Positions 39,089-54,000 of a stretch of 64,000 nucleotides of DNA are shown piece after piece (positions within the stretch are counted from its first letter, which is position 1; each line of letters starts with the position of its first letter). This DNA comes from Trematomus loennbergii. Its lineage: Eukaryota; Chordata; Actinopteri; Perciformes; Nototheniidae. The DNA lies in contig JAAOOA010000002.1 in assembly GCA_012861695.1 (NCBI GenBank), positions 24,048,398 to 24,112,397 of the forward strand. Reading direction: 5' to 3'. The notes beneath the pieces are model-generated. The model searched no databases. It worked only from the letters and a program-made list of their open reading frames with translations, and was not told the origin of the DNA. The translations under genes and the position numbers were made by a program.

Positions 39089-42000
39089 ATGGCAGGGATA
39101 GGAGGCAGCAGCTACTGGGAAGGTAAGGCAGGAAACCACACTCGATTTAAAAAATCACAGTGTACGACAACATCTAGTATAGCATCCAACAATGTTATCG
39201 TTTCATTTGCTATTGTCACTGTCGGCGGAGTTGACTCATATCCGTTTTTAAACACATACGTGTGTTTCCCTACAACGACTAGCACCCAACAAGCTAGCTA
39301 ACATATCGCAATTTTCATTAAGGTGTTTATCAACTTGACAATGTGAGAGACGGTTGTCAGATATTATAACCATTAGCTGAACATACTGTATTGTAAGAAA
39401 CCGTTTCCTTTTCTCCCCCTAGTTTGATATAAGTTAGCTTGTTTATCTCACTTTAATGGTACAAGTTCAGAACCAGTGCTGTAATGGCGTTATCGTTGGC
39501 TTTAGCTGTTGCAACCAGAGGTGGAAGAAGTACTCGGGTCATGTACTTAAGTAAAAGTATAAGTACCAGAATCTAGGAATACACTGTTGCAAGTAAAAGT
39601 CCTCCAATCAAATGTTATTCAAGCAAAAGTACAAAAGTATTGGCATCAAAATATACTTACTAAGTACCAAAAGTAAAAAGTATCATTATGCAGATTGGTC
39701 CATTTAAGATAATATATATTATATGCTTTGATTATAATTATTGATGCATTAGAGTGTTATCAAAGCTGGCAAAGGTGAAGCTAGTTTGAATTACTTTGTA
39801 TTCTGCAGAGTATCTTGTGAATTTACTCCAGGTGTAACTAAAGTCTCATTTAAGTATTGATTATAATTCACATCATTAATCCGAATCTGCAAAGTAACTA
39901 AAGGTATTAAATACATGTAATTGAGTAAAAGTACAAGATTTACCTCTGAATTGTAGTGGAGTAGAAGTACTAAGTAGCAACATATTGAAAGACTCAAGCA
40001 AAGTACAAGAACCTCACATTTGTAATTCAGTACAGTACTTGAGTACATCTATTTAGTTACTACTTCACACCACTGGTGGAAACAGACTAAACTGTACTGT
40101 TGTTACACTTTTAAATGTTTAACTTTTATTCTCTCTCTGTGTGTGCCCCTGTTACAGATCTGCGAAAGCAGGCCCGACAGTTGGAGAATGAACTCGACCT
40201 GAAGTTGGTGTCCTTCAGTAAACTGTGCACCAGCTACAGCAGCTCCAGGGATGGACGTCGAGGAGAGACGTAAGATCCGGCACACATGCAGAACTAACAA
40301 CGACTGAAGCTAAAGACTTCTCCTACGTATTCTTAGTCATACAGGTCATGGGATGTTAAGTAGTTTAGGTTGTGAGGCAAAGGTAGCTTACCTGGAGACT
40401 ACATAGCTAACTAACTTCAAGGAAGATAAGATAAGATATTCCTTTATTAGTAAATCCCACAAATCTGCAGTGTTACAGCGGCAAAGGGACATTGCAACAA
40501 CAAGAGAACGTGCACAATACAGTAAACAGTTAAAAAACACTGACTTATTATTGAATACAAAATATTGCACATATAATCTAAAACATATAGTGTACAGGAT
40601 ATGATATTGCACATAACTGCTGATATTGCACATGAATACAAAACGTAAAATAGCAACAATAATAATCATTCTATTTCTTATTCAAGTGGTTCAATCACAC
40701 TATGGATACAGTAGTATACAGGGATTTGAAATGTGAATTGTGTTGGATTTTATATGAACAGCCATAATTTAAGTTCACTGTAATTTCTAATTCAACATTT
40801 ATTTCTTTTTACGGCACATCATTTAAATTTGCTTAACATTTTCACACAGTTTAAAACCACTTTATTATTTACTTTATATCATCTTTTGGTGCTAAACCTT
40901 TGTCACTGTATCATTTAATCAGCGCTACAACTCAGTAATCAATATAAATATATGTTGTAATGTTCAGATAGTACATTTATAAAACACTTACTTACAACAT
41001 TTTGAAAAAGTAGCACAAACAAAAATACTTTTAAGTCGTTTTCCTGATGGGTGTCATTTCTTGGTTTTTCCTCCTGAAGGTCAGACACCACCCCTCTGCT
41101 AAACAACTCCACCCAGGACAGGATGTTTGATACCATGTCAGTGGAGATCGAACAGCTGCTGTCCAAAGTGAGTCAATTCTCCTGAACCGGTGGCCCATGC
41201 AAAAAAGAACATAAGGACAGCCCTGGATTTATGCCAAGGTCCTTGTCTTAATCGAGGAAAGAGCAGGATCCATTCTCCACTTCTTCACATGGTTTGCATT
41301 GCACCATAGAATGATGAACTGTGTTTGACTTGGTTAAAATCTGAATTTAAGGTTTCCTTTCCCCTGGGGCATTTAAAAAGGCAGACTCTGCAAAACAACA
41401 AACTATCTCAACAGAAGATAATTTAACAATACAGTGTCCATTTTAAATGTAATAAGACAACTGCAAGAGATGTTTCATTTGGCATGAAAGAAATCACTTT
41501 AATTAAAGTGTACATTTTGCAGTGTTGTTTTTGTTTTGCATCTGTACCATGTTGTGCGGGGTTTCTGTGCAAGACTTTACCTTAAGGTTGCTCTGATGTG
41601 ATTTCCATTCATTTCCCATCCCTCGTCAGCTGACTGCAGTGAATGACAAGATGGCGGAGTACACTAACGCCCCGGGTTCGACTTCTCTCAATGCCGCACT
41701 CATGCACACGCTCCAGAGACACAGACATCCTACAGGTTGGCCCTCTCCTTCTTAATTAGCTTTCCTTCGTCCTTTTCTATCTTTATACTCTTTATGTATT
41801 CTTCTTCACATGTTTTATGTCATGTCAATCATGTTCTATGTGAATAACCTTAACTCAATTCCCTGCAGAACACGACACTTTTCTGAAGCACACACATGTT
41901 TTTCATTCTCTGCTCTTGGTGTTTGCACTTTGTTCTTCTTCCTCCCTTTTTCATTTCCCCCTTTGCTTTGTTTCCTACGCAGGATTACACACATGAATTC

Positions 42001-45000
42001 CACAAAACCAAAGGCAACTTCTTGGCCATTCGGGAAAGAGAAGACCTGCTGGGGTCTGTCAAGAAAGACATTGAGTGAGTACACAGTCACACCACCTTAT
42101 TGTTATGTATATATGTCCATCCAAATGACGATCGTTTACCGTGATATCTGTTTCAACAGTTACTTTATCACTTTATTTTTAAATTTTTGTATTATTATTT
42201 TTATTTGTATTGTATTTTATCTTTGTTTACTTGTTTGAATCCTGTTTTTCACTCTGACCCTGTTGCTGCTATAAACGCCTGAATTTCCCCACGGGGATAA
42301 ATGAAGTTCGATCTTATCTCTTATCTTATTAGTTCGATCAGCAGCTAATATAAAATGACTCTGTAGTTTATTATTATTATTCACACTGTTTTCACAGAAA
42401 TATTCGATAACTTAAATATATTGACTGCTCATGGTTAGTTCTTGGCAATACGGAGAAAATCAAATACCCCTTTTTTTTTTATACCTCAGTATCGAAAACG
42501 TAGAATTGGTGCTGACACAAAATGTACACATGACAGTTTTGATAAATAATCCTCAGATATGTGGGTATTATGAAATGATAAATGTTATCTCAAACTCTCT
42601 ATAGTCTCATATCAAGATATACATATAATATTGATATATTGCCCAGCCCTGTTCAAGGTAAACAAAGACTGTTATTGGCATTGCAGTAAAACAGTTGCAG
42701 TTGTAATATTGTCATATCATGAATTTATTTTCTTTGATCTTTGTGGATGCAGAGGAATAGAAACTGCCGGGCATTATTCAGTGTTTTTATGTTGTAGACC
42801 TTATTCCTTTGAGGGATAGTTGAACCTTGACTTCCACTTGGCACGTTCTTGAAAAATGTTGGCCATTAAAAGCTAAGACGATTCATGGTCCCTACGGCCT
42901 TGTATTGAGAAAGTGTGTCCTCTGCTCAGTTGTGAGTAAGTGTATTGAAATGAGGTGGAAGCTCCCCCAGACCATGACTCCTGTCGTTTTTTTTTGTAAT
43001 GGTTTATTGATCTGTGAGGCGCTGCAGTGAGCATACGGTGGACTGCAGGATTCCTATTGATTCCTTTCCATCCATCTAGTATGCAGATAGTCTCTGGATG
43101 CCTCACACAGTCATACATAAGCCTCAGAGTCACTTCACATCATAGCTCTTTCTCATTAAGCTCTCACACATTCATTAGTCAGTGGTCATTATTTCTTTAT
43201 TATTCGATTACTTCAATTCCCATTGGTTTTTAAAGGTAAAATGTTACACCGGTGTAATCACAATTCCCTTTCACTCATGCAGTCTATCGATATCCAGGAA
43301 CATTTCCTGTATGCGGTCATGAGTGAATCGAAGCAGGGATCAATTTTCAGGGAATTCTGTTCTGCGAATTTCCCACCGCAAGACCTCATAACATTTTAGA
43401 CAAACCATTATGGCTGTGTTGTAAATGCAAAACTAATCACATGAGTCTGCTGATGATGTATTTTGATTTATATCAATGACCTGGAACTTGCTTTGAAAAA
43501 GGCTATAGACTTGTATACATTGGACTTGAGGACATATAACTAACTACTGACTGTGCAGGCTGCCTTCATGTTTCTTATAGATAATGCAGCATGTATTGGC
43601 ATGATGCTACTTAATGCAATGCAATTAATTTGCTGTTTGATTGTTCAAGTACAATGGTCCAATTTTATAATGAGGAAGAAGATGATGAAAAAATGGTTGT
43701 TGAAGAGGAACACACTTTCCCCTCAATGGTTCTCTTTCTTTATACATCAACCATTAAATCATTTGTTGTGAAAGTGCATTATCTCCTATTTCAGGCCTAA
43801 TTCTATTCTTCGAGTTACCCTATTTTTAAACAAATGTTATCAATACAACACCAAGCCTTTAAGGTCTAATGATAATTAGAATTCATGATGCACATTAGCC
43901 ATCACATATTACCTGAACATCTACCCGGTTAGTACCATCCAGTGAGGTCAGCACTACATGCAACAGTTCCCTCGATATTCCCATTAAATCACATTACCAA
44001 GGAGGGCCGCTGACCCTGCTAATAGGCGGACTCCTGATGAATCTAATGCATAAAAACGAGCCAGTGTTGTTGACCCATTGCTCAGGTTAACAATGAATAA
44101 TGTGTCCTGGAGCTGCTAATGAGGGAACTGTCTGCGCCTACAGGTAGGGGAATTACAACCGCTTGTGTTGTGGCACAGTACAATAAGATGCTGAGTCAAG
44201 CTTTACATAAAACAATTTCCTTTAAAGAGCAATTTGCCCATTACTTCCCATTGACCTTTGCTGATGGGGCATGGGAAAGTGATATGGTTGCTCTATAGCT
44301 TGAGAATATATGACGGCAATTGATCCTGGACAGCTGGGGGTTAGCTTATTGTATTCCAAGACTTGATCTGTTGAACTGCGATGCTGCTTGTGAGGAATAA
44401 CAAACTGTGGGCTCACTTGTTATCAATAACACATTTCAATCTGATCTTTTCAGAGGGGCTTTCAAAGAAAAAAATCAATGATCACATCTTTATCCAAGAT
44501 AAAATGCATTATTATTATTATAATATTGCGTGTAAGGTAGATAGTCAAGGTTAGTCACATAGTGGCCGGCCCCTGCCACCCTGGACACAAACTGTTCACC
44601 CCCCTCCCCTCTGGCAGGAGGCTGCGCTCCATCAGGACCAAAACCTCTCGCCACCTGAACAGTTTCTTCCCCTCCACTACCGGCCTCTTAAACAAGGCCG
44701 GGTCCCCCCACTGACACAACGTAGACTCAAATACTGCTTACTACACATATTCTTATTTGATATTCTATAACTCATTGCATTCCATTTCGCTGTAAATTAC
44801 TGCTTTATTTTATTACAGTGTCCTTAAAGATTTTTTGTTTTATATTAGATTTCTTGTTTTATATTTTATGTATGCACCACGACATCAAGTCAAATTCCTC
44901 GTATGTGCGAAGCTACCTGGCAATAAACCTGTTTCTGATTCTGATTCTGATAGTAGTATATTGTGAATTGAGTTACGAGAGCAAATTGGTAATATCAATT

Positions 45001-48000
45001 CTTTCTGAAATGTAGGTGTTTTAATGCCATTGATACATCGATCAATGTTTCTGCTAAAGCTGAGCTTTTTGTCCTTTTTGTTACCCTTTCGTCAGGTAGA
45101 GGGCAGTAGAGATCTTGGGCATGGAGTAAACCCAGCCAGGACGCTGTTAACTGTAGATTTTGAAGTGTATCAAGGTTGTTTACACTGCACACACAAAAAA
45201 TCAATACTGATTAAAATAAATAGTGCACACTGTCTCAGTTATGCAAGAGAATAAATTAGCAATATGTCATTTTGTCAAAAAGCAGTGTCGATATCTTTCA
45301 CTATGCTTGGAGAGTCAGCGAAACATACACTTGTGCACGCGCCCACACGCAGCTGCACCATTCATAACAGTGACTTGTAGCAGAGCTGAGCCCAGACGTC
45401 ATGCTTCCTCTTCTCCTGCTTTGATTCTAAATGTCAGCAACAACAATGACCGCTTGCTTGTGATTTACATGAGTGCCCTTTTAAAAGGCCTTGCTGGAGT
45501 GATGAAGCTAGCTGTCAGTGAAGGCAGATCCAGCCTCACAAAGGCTTTGCTGGGGGGGGCGGCCAGATTGGGCTCAAGTCAGTGTGTTGTGTGTGCACCG
45601 ACTTTGGATGGCGCACTTGGCATGAAGTAGGCACATTGGTTCTTGGACTTCTGGGTGGGGAAGGATGTTTATGGTAAGTGTGCGTGTGCATTATGTTTCA
45701 CAGTTCCCCCTCCTCCTCTGCTCTTTATCTCGGTGTCGCCCAACAGGAGGGTGGGGCTGTGTTAAACGACCAGAAACCCCGGAGAGCACTGGGAGTCAGC
45801 TGTTCAGCGGTGCTGGTAGCGAGTGGTGCTGGTAGCGAGTGGTGCATTAAGCAAAAGAGAATGGGTGTGATGTGTTTGCTCTGTGAGTGGTATAACAACC
45901 CGTCCATTAACTTTGCTTTGCTACCAGATAGCTTAGTAATAGAGCACAGTTCTTTTATTTCTGCTCTTTTATTAACCTGAGATTGTATGGTGCTATCAAA
46001 TAGTACTAGTGGTCTCTTACATAGATAATGTCATTTAGATAATGTCTTGCATGGATAAAGTCAGGCCAGGCTTTTCCTTCGGCTCTTTATCTCTCTCCAG
46101 TTTGGCTTTTTTAGCTTTTTTCTGGCATGCAGATCTGTGATATATATATTTTCTTTTTACTAGAAACTCACTTGATGTTGTTGTGCCTCATTAAATCAGT
46201 CATACACACAGTACTGTACAACTTTATGTCGCCCTAGGGTTTGTATCTGCAAAGAATACTGGGGTGTAATAATAAGTAAGGGATAATGTGCAGCGACGCG
46301 GTCATTATGGGGAAAAGAACACCGACAGGCAGATCAGGAGCCCGACGAGAAGCGGAGGGATCTAGATCGGCATGAAGGTGTTATTTTCCCCATAATGACC
46401 AAGTCGCTGCACATTATCCCGCTTATTACATGGCCACATTCTCAACAAAGTAATAATATGACTCCCATATTAATTGAAATAATATTCTAAGAAATTATAT
46501 ATATTATAAGAAAAATAGTCCGTTGTTACTGTTTGAACTAACGTAGCAACGACAGGAACTGCTTCGATAGCGTTTTGAGGAGCTTTTTGATTACAGATTT
46601 GAAAACATCGTTGCTTGCTTTAAAAGTAGCACAATTCATTATGTCAAACCTTGGAAAGTATCTAGATATCCCTGCCCTAATGCCAAAGGAACTGGCAACT
46701 GAATATGTGTCGCCGTTTGATGTCTATGTCTGGACCGCTGCGTAAAAAGGAGGGTTTCTGCCCCGTTACTTCTCCGCTGTTTTCTTGTCGCTCTTGTCTT
46801 GTCAGTTAGAAACTGTATACAGTTCAATCGAACGGATTGTTTGTGCAGATGTGAGCGTCCTTAACAACGGTCAATAAGTCCTTGACAGCGGTCTGTCTGT
46901 TCTGGATTAACAACGTGTCACGTGTTCTGAATTGACAATCAGAATCGAGTATTCAACTAAGCCATGTAATAATAGTGGTTATCAACTGGTATGGCCCTAA
47001 CCCTAACCCTAACCCTAACCCAACAAAGCTTACAGGTTTCTGACTATCTACTCAAACCTAGTGAACTCGGCTGTGACGTCATTCCCAGCTCGGGATATCC
47101 GAGTTAAATGGAAGTGCTTTTTCCATTAGCAGTAAAGGCAGCAGCATTGGCACCGACTGCAATTCGATAAAAATCAGTCCCTTTTGTCAGTGGATCAGAT
47201 TAAATATGTCAATGAAGAGTCAAATAATAAGCAGTCCCAGGGAGCAACCAGTGTTTTCTGTTTGCTTGTACGTATACCTAAGATGAGCACGACTTTCACA
47301 CTGCAGGCAGGTCTCTAATGCTAGTGAGACAGGCAAATTGAAAAAGCTGGCGTAGACACACTTTGCAAAATAAACTAGCAAACAATTTTTACCCCTTGAT
47401 TTTTTGACTGTGGATGAAGGAAAGAAAATGCTGAGGTGGTGATGAAAAAGTAAATGGGGTGAAATATGGAAATGTATTTCTCCGAGCGACTGATTCTGTT
47501 GATCTGAACAGACAAAACGTCACGCTAAAGGCTGTTTACTGTCGGCTAAATGTAAGCATGTTTTTACAACCCTAAGAGGTAACTGAGGTCTGGATCACAT
47601 TTGACTTGGACGATATACTGTAATGTTGTCATTGCCTGAATGCTGAAAATGTCCATTAACATATTGGTTGACATGAGAGAAATTAGACTAAATTGTTGCA
47701 AAACTTTCTTTGATATGTGACCTTATCAAAAGTGACTGTGTTGTTTTAACCGGTGTGTCTGCATTCCCTTTTTAGGACATACAAGAGTGGCTCCGGGGTC
47801 AACAACAGAAGAACAGAGCTGTTCCTAAAGGAGCACGAGCATCTGAGAAAGTGAGTCCCATCACCTCTCTTTGCTGTATCTAAACAATTTGAAGTGATGA
47901 ACATTTCAACTTTTTAATTACAAATGTTTAGTAGTTAGCAGTTGGAAGTGAGATATAGCCACCATAGAGCTTTACAGTCTTTCCTGATGAAGAAAGAGCC

Positions 48001-51000
48001 TGAGCTTCGCAGAAATCAAAGCTGGGATAACTCATCTTGATGGTACGGCAAAACCATTTGGAGCAACACCGGAAATCATTGCTGTTACTGATGCTTGCTT
48101 TGTTAAGATCTGACACCCTTTAGTGCTTTATCTCGTTATACCTTTACTCTCGCAGATGCTCTCTAGCAGATGGGGAGCTGCTTTTTCAGGATCTCGCCCT
48201 CATTAATCTAGAGTTTGTTGTGTACTTCAGGATAGAGAACATGTTGGTAGGGTTTGAGTGCTTTCCTGGCTAGTGGAGAGAAAAAACATTTGTGCTTTAA
48301 TGAATGTCCCGATGAAGAATATATAGAAAGAGATGGGGTTAGATGTCATTGTTTGGGAGGGTTACTTTATTGCCACACCATGTGATGCTAAGCTATCACG
48401 TTTTCTACCTTATTGCATACCGTTATATGTTAAAGCTTAGTTAGGCATACCCTGTATACTGACACAGTAGGTCACACGATGATCTGCCAACAACCTCGTT
48501 AGTGTCCTACTATCATTTGGCTGACTCCAGCACTGCAGAACTGCATGAGGTAGCAAAGTTTGTGAAGCCTGTATTTGTGTACCTGTGTGTGAGAGGCACC
48601 CTGTGTGGAAAGAAAAATGAGATGTCAGCAGGGCACACGCAACCCAAAGAAAACACAGAAAAGCTTCTGAAATGTCACACTTTATGATCCCATTTGATAA
48701 TTACAACCTAGCAAATACAAAGCAGTCTGATAGATGAATCCTGTTTTGTTTCCTCTTTCAACCTCTCAAAGGAATAATACCTCCCCATCAATAACCTCTC
48801 AATTCATTTCAAAGCTGGCTTTATCTGCTCTGACAAGGCTAATGTTTATTCTTCAATTTATCAAATGAAAATGGGTTTATAGAGTGACTCGTATACAGAG
48901 AGTGAACTCACCAACATTAACTTTAAAAAGCAATTAAAACATAGCTAGAAAACCACCTTGCAATGACATGGCAGTTTTTTTGTTCCTTTTATATTTTTAT
49001 TTATTTATTCCATGGCTGAAACTTTATTCTGAAATGATTCAAATTTTAATGTATTAACATTTTCATCTGAATCCGTTAAATAATGTCCCCGTCCCTAAAA
49101 CAGCTGCTTTGCCTTCTGGCAGTAACGTGAAGAGGGATCTGTAGCGTATGCTGATAGAAAGCTGATGGTGCAGAAATTGGTGCCTGGTGTAGTTACCCAT
49201 TTCTGATGGGAAGATACAACCTTTTACAAGATATTGAAAGATGCACTGAGTTGGAGTTTAGTATAGGCTGCTCAATTAATCGTATTTTAATCGCAATTAC
49301 CATTATGGCTTGCAACGATTACGAAAACAACGTAATCGAAATAAAACGATTATCTTTTTATTATTATAATCTTTTTTTTCAAATATTTTTTTTTTATTGG
49401 TTTTTCAGTTGAATTATACTTAAAGTTCAGGGTAATCAACTGTTAAAAACATACTGTTCACATTTTTTTTTTCTCCAATAAATTGATGTTTTCAAAGTAA
49501 ATGGATAATCGTTTTTTAATAATCGTGATATCAATTATTGACCAAAATAATCGAGATTATGATTTTTGCCATAATCGAGCAGCCCTAGTTTAGCACTCCC
49601 AGGAAATACTTTCCCAACAGATTGATGTAGTTACAGACTACTTCTACTTTAAGTGAATGTATTAATGACATTTAATTGCAGTAGCATTCTTTCAGTGTAG
49701 CTGCACTGGGGCGTTTAAGAGTCACATAGTCACTCCATTGTGTGAAGCTGCATTGTGATACTCACTTATGAAACTACTAGGAAAGACCTAAGTGAACACC
49801 CTCATGGATTCATGTTTAAGGAGTTGCCCTGAGAAATACGGTCATATGGTTGCTCATATCACGCTTTGTATCTTACATATTGGCTTGAGAGGGCGGAGGA
49901 ACCTTCTCCTCCTTCCTCATTTTTTTCCAAATTGCCATACTGAATTTTAATGACGAAATAGCAACATCAAATGAGAACAGGGTTTGCTAGTGACGCATGT
50001 TGAACCTCCTCGGGCTTCTTGCAGCGACCTGCATTCCCAGCACTTAAGCCCTTGTGCCAATCCAGCACAATTGATCAGGATATCGACAATGAAATCAGCT
50101 TGCCACAACCCATATTAAAGGGCTTCCCCAGACCATAGACAAAGATGGGGGGGGGGGAGGCATGGAGAAGACTGGCGATGAGGATCGAGTTACGCTTGAT
50201 TGATCCTGTTAGAGCCATGAAACAGGAAAAAGGACCTTCAGAGAAAGGGAGAAAAATGTGTTAGTGGCCAGAGAAACTGTCTGAAGTCTAACTGAAGGCA
50301 GAGCATGGATCCTCCATAGAGATCAGAGGTTTAAGTCCAAATGCTTTTAATGTTTTAAATAATGCATTCTGACAATCTGGGATTCTCTCTTTTAATAAAA
50401 TACAATAATAAGCATTAGTCCCTGTGTGCACTTGAGGGATATGTTTGTATCTAGAAAGATTTAAAAACATTCTTAATATTAAATATTCACACTGAAGTGT
50501 CTGTGGAGCTATTTTGCAGCTCAGCTTGTGATACACTTGTTTTGTGCCCTTGGCTTTTTACCTGAGGCAAGTAAGCCAACATGAAGTGTTCTGTCTCTGT
50601 TTTAGGGTAGATGATGTAATGTGTAATCAATATAAATCTGCACCGAGGCCAAAGAAGGCATTGCATAGTGCGTGTGCTTGTTTAAAAATGTATTGGCAAG
50701 GGATGGTACCGGCATTGCCAAACTGATCAGCTAAGACTAATCACTTCCCAAAGAAAAGAGAACAAGTCCCTTCCAGTTAATCTATAAATGTCTGCAGTGA
50801 GTGGAGTGTTTGCCACCCTGCATTCATTGTCAACAGTGCCTAATAAAAAAGACATGCACAGACACATTTTTAAGATAACCTCCTCTTGTGCTGGTAGTGG
50901 TGATCCGTGTACAGACCTTCCTGTATTATGTTTGAGAAGCCGAGGTGAATAAGAGTGACACTTTAGGAGCTTTTAGACAGCGAGAAGCCGCTGCCAAGGT

Positions 51001-54000
51001 TGGCTGCAAGGACAAAGAGGGCTGCTGCCTCTAGTGAAGGCACGCAGCTATTTGGCACCGCATTCAGAGTTTACGATGATTCAACTTTTTCAACTTGATG
51101 TCGCAGCTCGCTGTGTGACCCTGGCAAGCGCAGAAACTACGTTAAAGGAAGGTACAAGATAATATGAGGTGGGTAGCAGCAGCCTGCGCTATACATGTTA
51201 GGATCAGAGATGTGCATTTTCTTTTTGTCTTTTATATTTCCGTAAGTGTTATTAATAGTGTAAGCGATCTTAAACTTGAACCTGTTTTTAGAGCTACTGG
51301 TTTGTGAGTTTGCTTCATCTTTGTCTTATTCTCTCTCCTTGTATCTGTTTTTCCATCTCTCTCTGCCATAAAGGTCAGAGCTCATGAATAAACTAGAGGG
51401 AGGGAGGGAGGGGCAGGTCCATTAAAAGTTCATGTAGGAAATGCTCTAATGGTAGTGGTCGCTGCTATCAGGACTTCCTAGCAAACGGAGGCATTTCTTT
51501 TGACACAGCAATGGTGTCGGTGTGAAGTGAGGCACATTCACTTGTCCACTCCTACTTTTACATTGACAAACATTGGCTTGAATATGATGGAGACTTGCTT
51601 ACTCTTCGATTAAATGTGGACATTTCATGTTTTATCTTATAGCTATCCTTGGCTATCAACAGGGTGCAGATACAAAGTAGCAGCTAGCTAACAAGAAAAC
51701 AATACAAAATGGGAATTTTTAAGTTATCTTTTATGGTGGAGTGGATAGAGCAGTGCTCAATGTCCACCTGCTAAAAGCTTGCTCAGATACCCAGTGGAGA
51801 TTGTTCACTGAAATTACATTACATTACATTACATGTCATTTGTTAGATGCTTTATCCAAAGCGACTTACATACATTCAGCACTGTGGACAATCCCCACAG
51901 GAGCAATTTGAGGTGAAGTGTCTTGCCCAGGGACACAACGACATGCTGACTGCAGTGGGACTCGAACTTGCTATCCCCTGATTCGAAGTGCAGCACACTT
52001 CCCACTGAGCCACAGCCATGGCCACCCATGAAATGAAATGAGCAGAACACTGAAGCAAGCAAAAAGAGCAATAAAATGCCATGTTTTAGGTCAATTCATT
52101 TTAGTGCTTTGTTTCTAGCTGGTTATATCAAACTGCTCCTAAACACCTAAAAGAGAGCTTTTACCGAGTTCATCTACCATATCCATGCCCTCACGTGTTT
52201 CATTTCCAGTACAGACATTATGATTGTAGTGTTTCGCTGCTCTCGCTGTTATGTGCTGAATGTATTCTGCTTGCTAGGTGTTGTATTTGGCAAAGAGCCC
52301 GGCATTTGCACAATGTTCTCTCCCTTAGCAGCTACATTTACAAATGTCTACAACAAAATGCAGGAAAGATGCTCTCTCTACCGTGATCAAACCATTTTCA
52401 AAGAGTCTGTCTTGCTTCCCCCAGTGCTATACTCATCGGCCATGGTTGGTGAATGGCAGCGTTACTGAAAAGATCCTCCTCGAATCTGACAATTTGTGAA
52501 GTGTGCTGACTATGTACCTCCGAGCTTTGATTTATGACCGCTTTTCCTCTTTGCTGATGCAGTTTGCTTTCTACAAATGTTGCCAAGATTTGCTACACGG
52601 TTTCCTAGGCAAAGTAATGAATGTTTCAGTTTACCTGGCTGATTGTATAGTTGCCTCACATTGCTCTAAAAGCCAACATGACAGAGCATTCATCTCAGGA
52701 GGTTGCTGCAAAACATATCCTTTCACAGAACCATTTGTGATCGTCTATTCATCTTTGCAGTGGTGCTTGAGAATCACTGCAACAACCAGTGGTAAAATAT
52801 CAGGCACTACTGATGGACGCAGTCTGTACGTTTCCATATTCTTGAGTGTGAATGGAAGCATGTGGGTTAGGGTGGGTTGATACATCACATTGAGAAAGGC
52901 AATTAGCTTGAAGCTAATGAGCAATATAATGACTGCAGCAAAACAGCACTGACCAGGAGAACGGAAAGGTCCCACGCTGAAACCACAGGAGGCCACATTG
53001 ACATGAACGTGATCAACTTCACCACTACTGCTGCAGCTTGACGATGGAGGGAGCAAAGCATAAATCCTTTGGCCCGTCTCCTTCTTTGCATATAACATCT
53101 CCATAAATCACAGCTCACCTCAGCTCACAGCCGCTCTCTCTTTTGCTTCACAGCTCGTGATTTATAAGGATTACACTGCCGGCAGACAGACGGTTAAAGG
53201 TTTAGTTTTCTCTGTCAGTCGTTTGTCCGTCCACCGTCACGTTTTTTCTTCCATCGTTTAAGAAACAATGATGGAAGTCTGTCATGTGGCTGTCTGCCCT
53301 TTACCTAACCACATTCTACTTAAGTTGTCATTTATTTCTATTCAAGACATTCAGCCTTTTGTTAGAGCACTTCTTGATCTTAAGTGCATGATAATCAAAT
53401 TCAGCACAATGGGTTTGTAAGATTGTTTTTAAATGACAGTTGCTGCACCCACCCGCTCCCACAATCTCGTTATGGCAAACCATCCAGCCGGAGTTATGCG
53501 CCGGTTACCTTTCTTTTTTAATACGTCTTTTTATTTCATTATAGTGTACAATAATCCATGCCATTTCATTGACATTGTAATATCACAGTACACTCACTAC
53601 ACTCCCCACTCCCTCCTTCCACCCGCACAAGCCCACACAGGCAAAACCAAACCAAAAAATGCTTATCAAGAAAATAATAATAGAAAGGAAAACAAACAAA
53701 TAATTATACAATACAGTGACAATGTAGACAATGACAGTTACCTTTCTATTTCACCAAACAATTCAGAGCTACTTAGACAGTATTACATACTACTGCCAAA
53801 TAGTTTGCTTGAGCAGTAGCAACCGAAGGCCTTCCAGCCCACACACTGTGCAGTTTCCATTTCAGCGTCCAGAGTGATGGGCGAGGATATGGGATTACAG
53901 CACTTAAATCTAACAATTAAAGGTTGATTGGTTGAGGTCAGTCCTATTTGGCCCTCCAGTAGAGAGAGAAGGACCCTAACATTACAGGTCATTAGCAGGA

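Noticed and set aside
41810..42238. A 142-residue plus-strand frame over gosr1 exon 5
   Set aside because: It reads the wrong frame through intron and exon; the true exon 41983-42074 is in another frame (DYTHEFHKTK).
45223..45630. A 135-residue plus-strand frame in gosr1 intron 5
   Set aside because: No recognisable protein, no splice context, and mixed low-complexity composition.
46995..47021. A chromosome end
   Set aside because: Only four telomere units, and gosr1 exons continue on the same strand past it.
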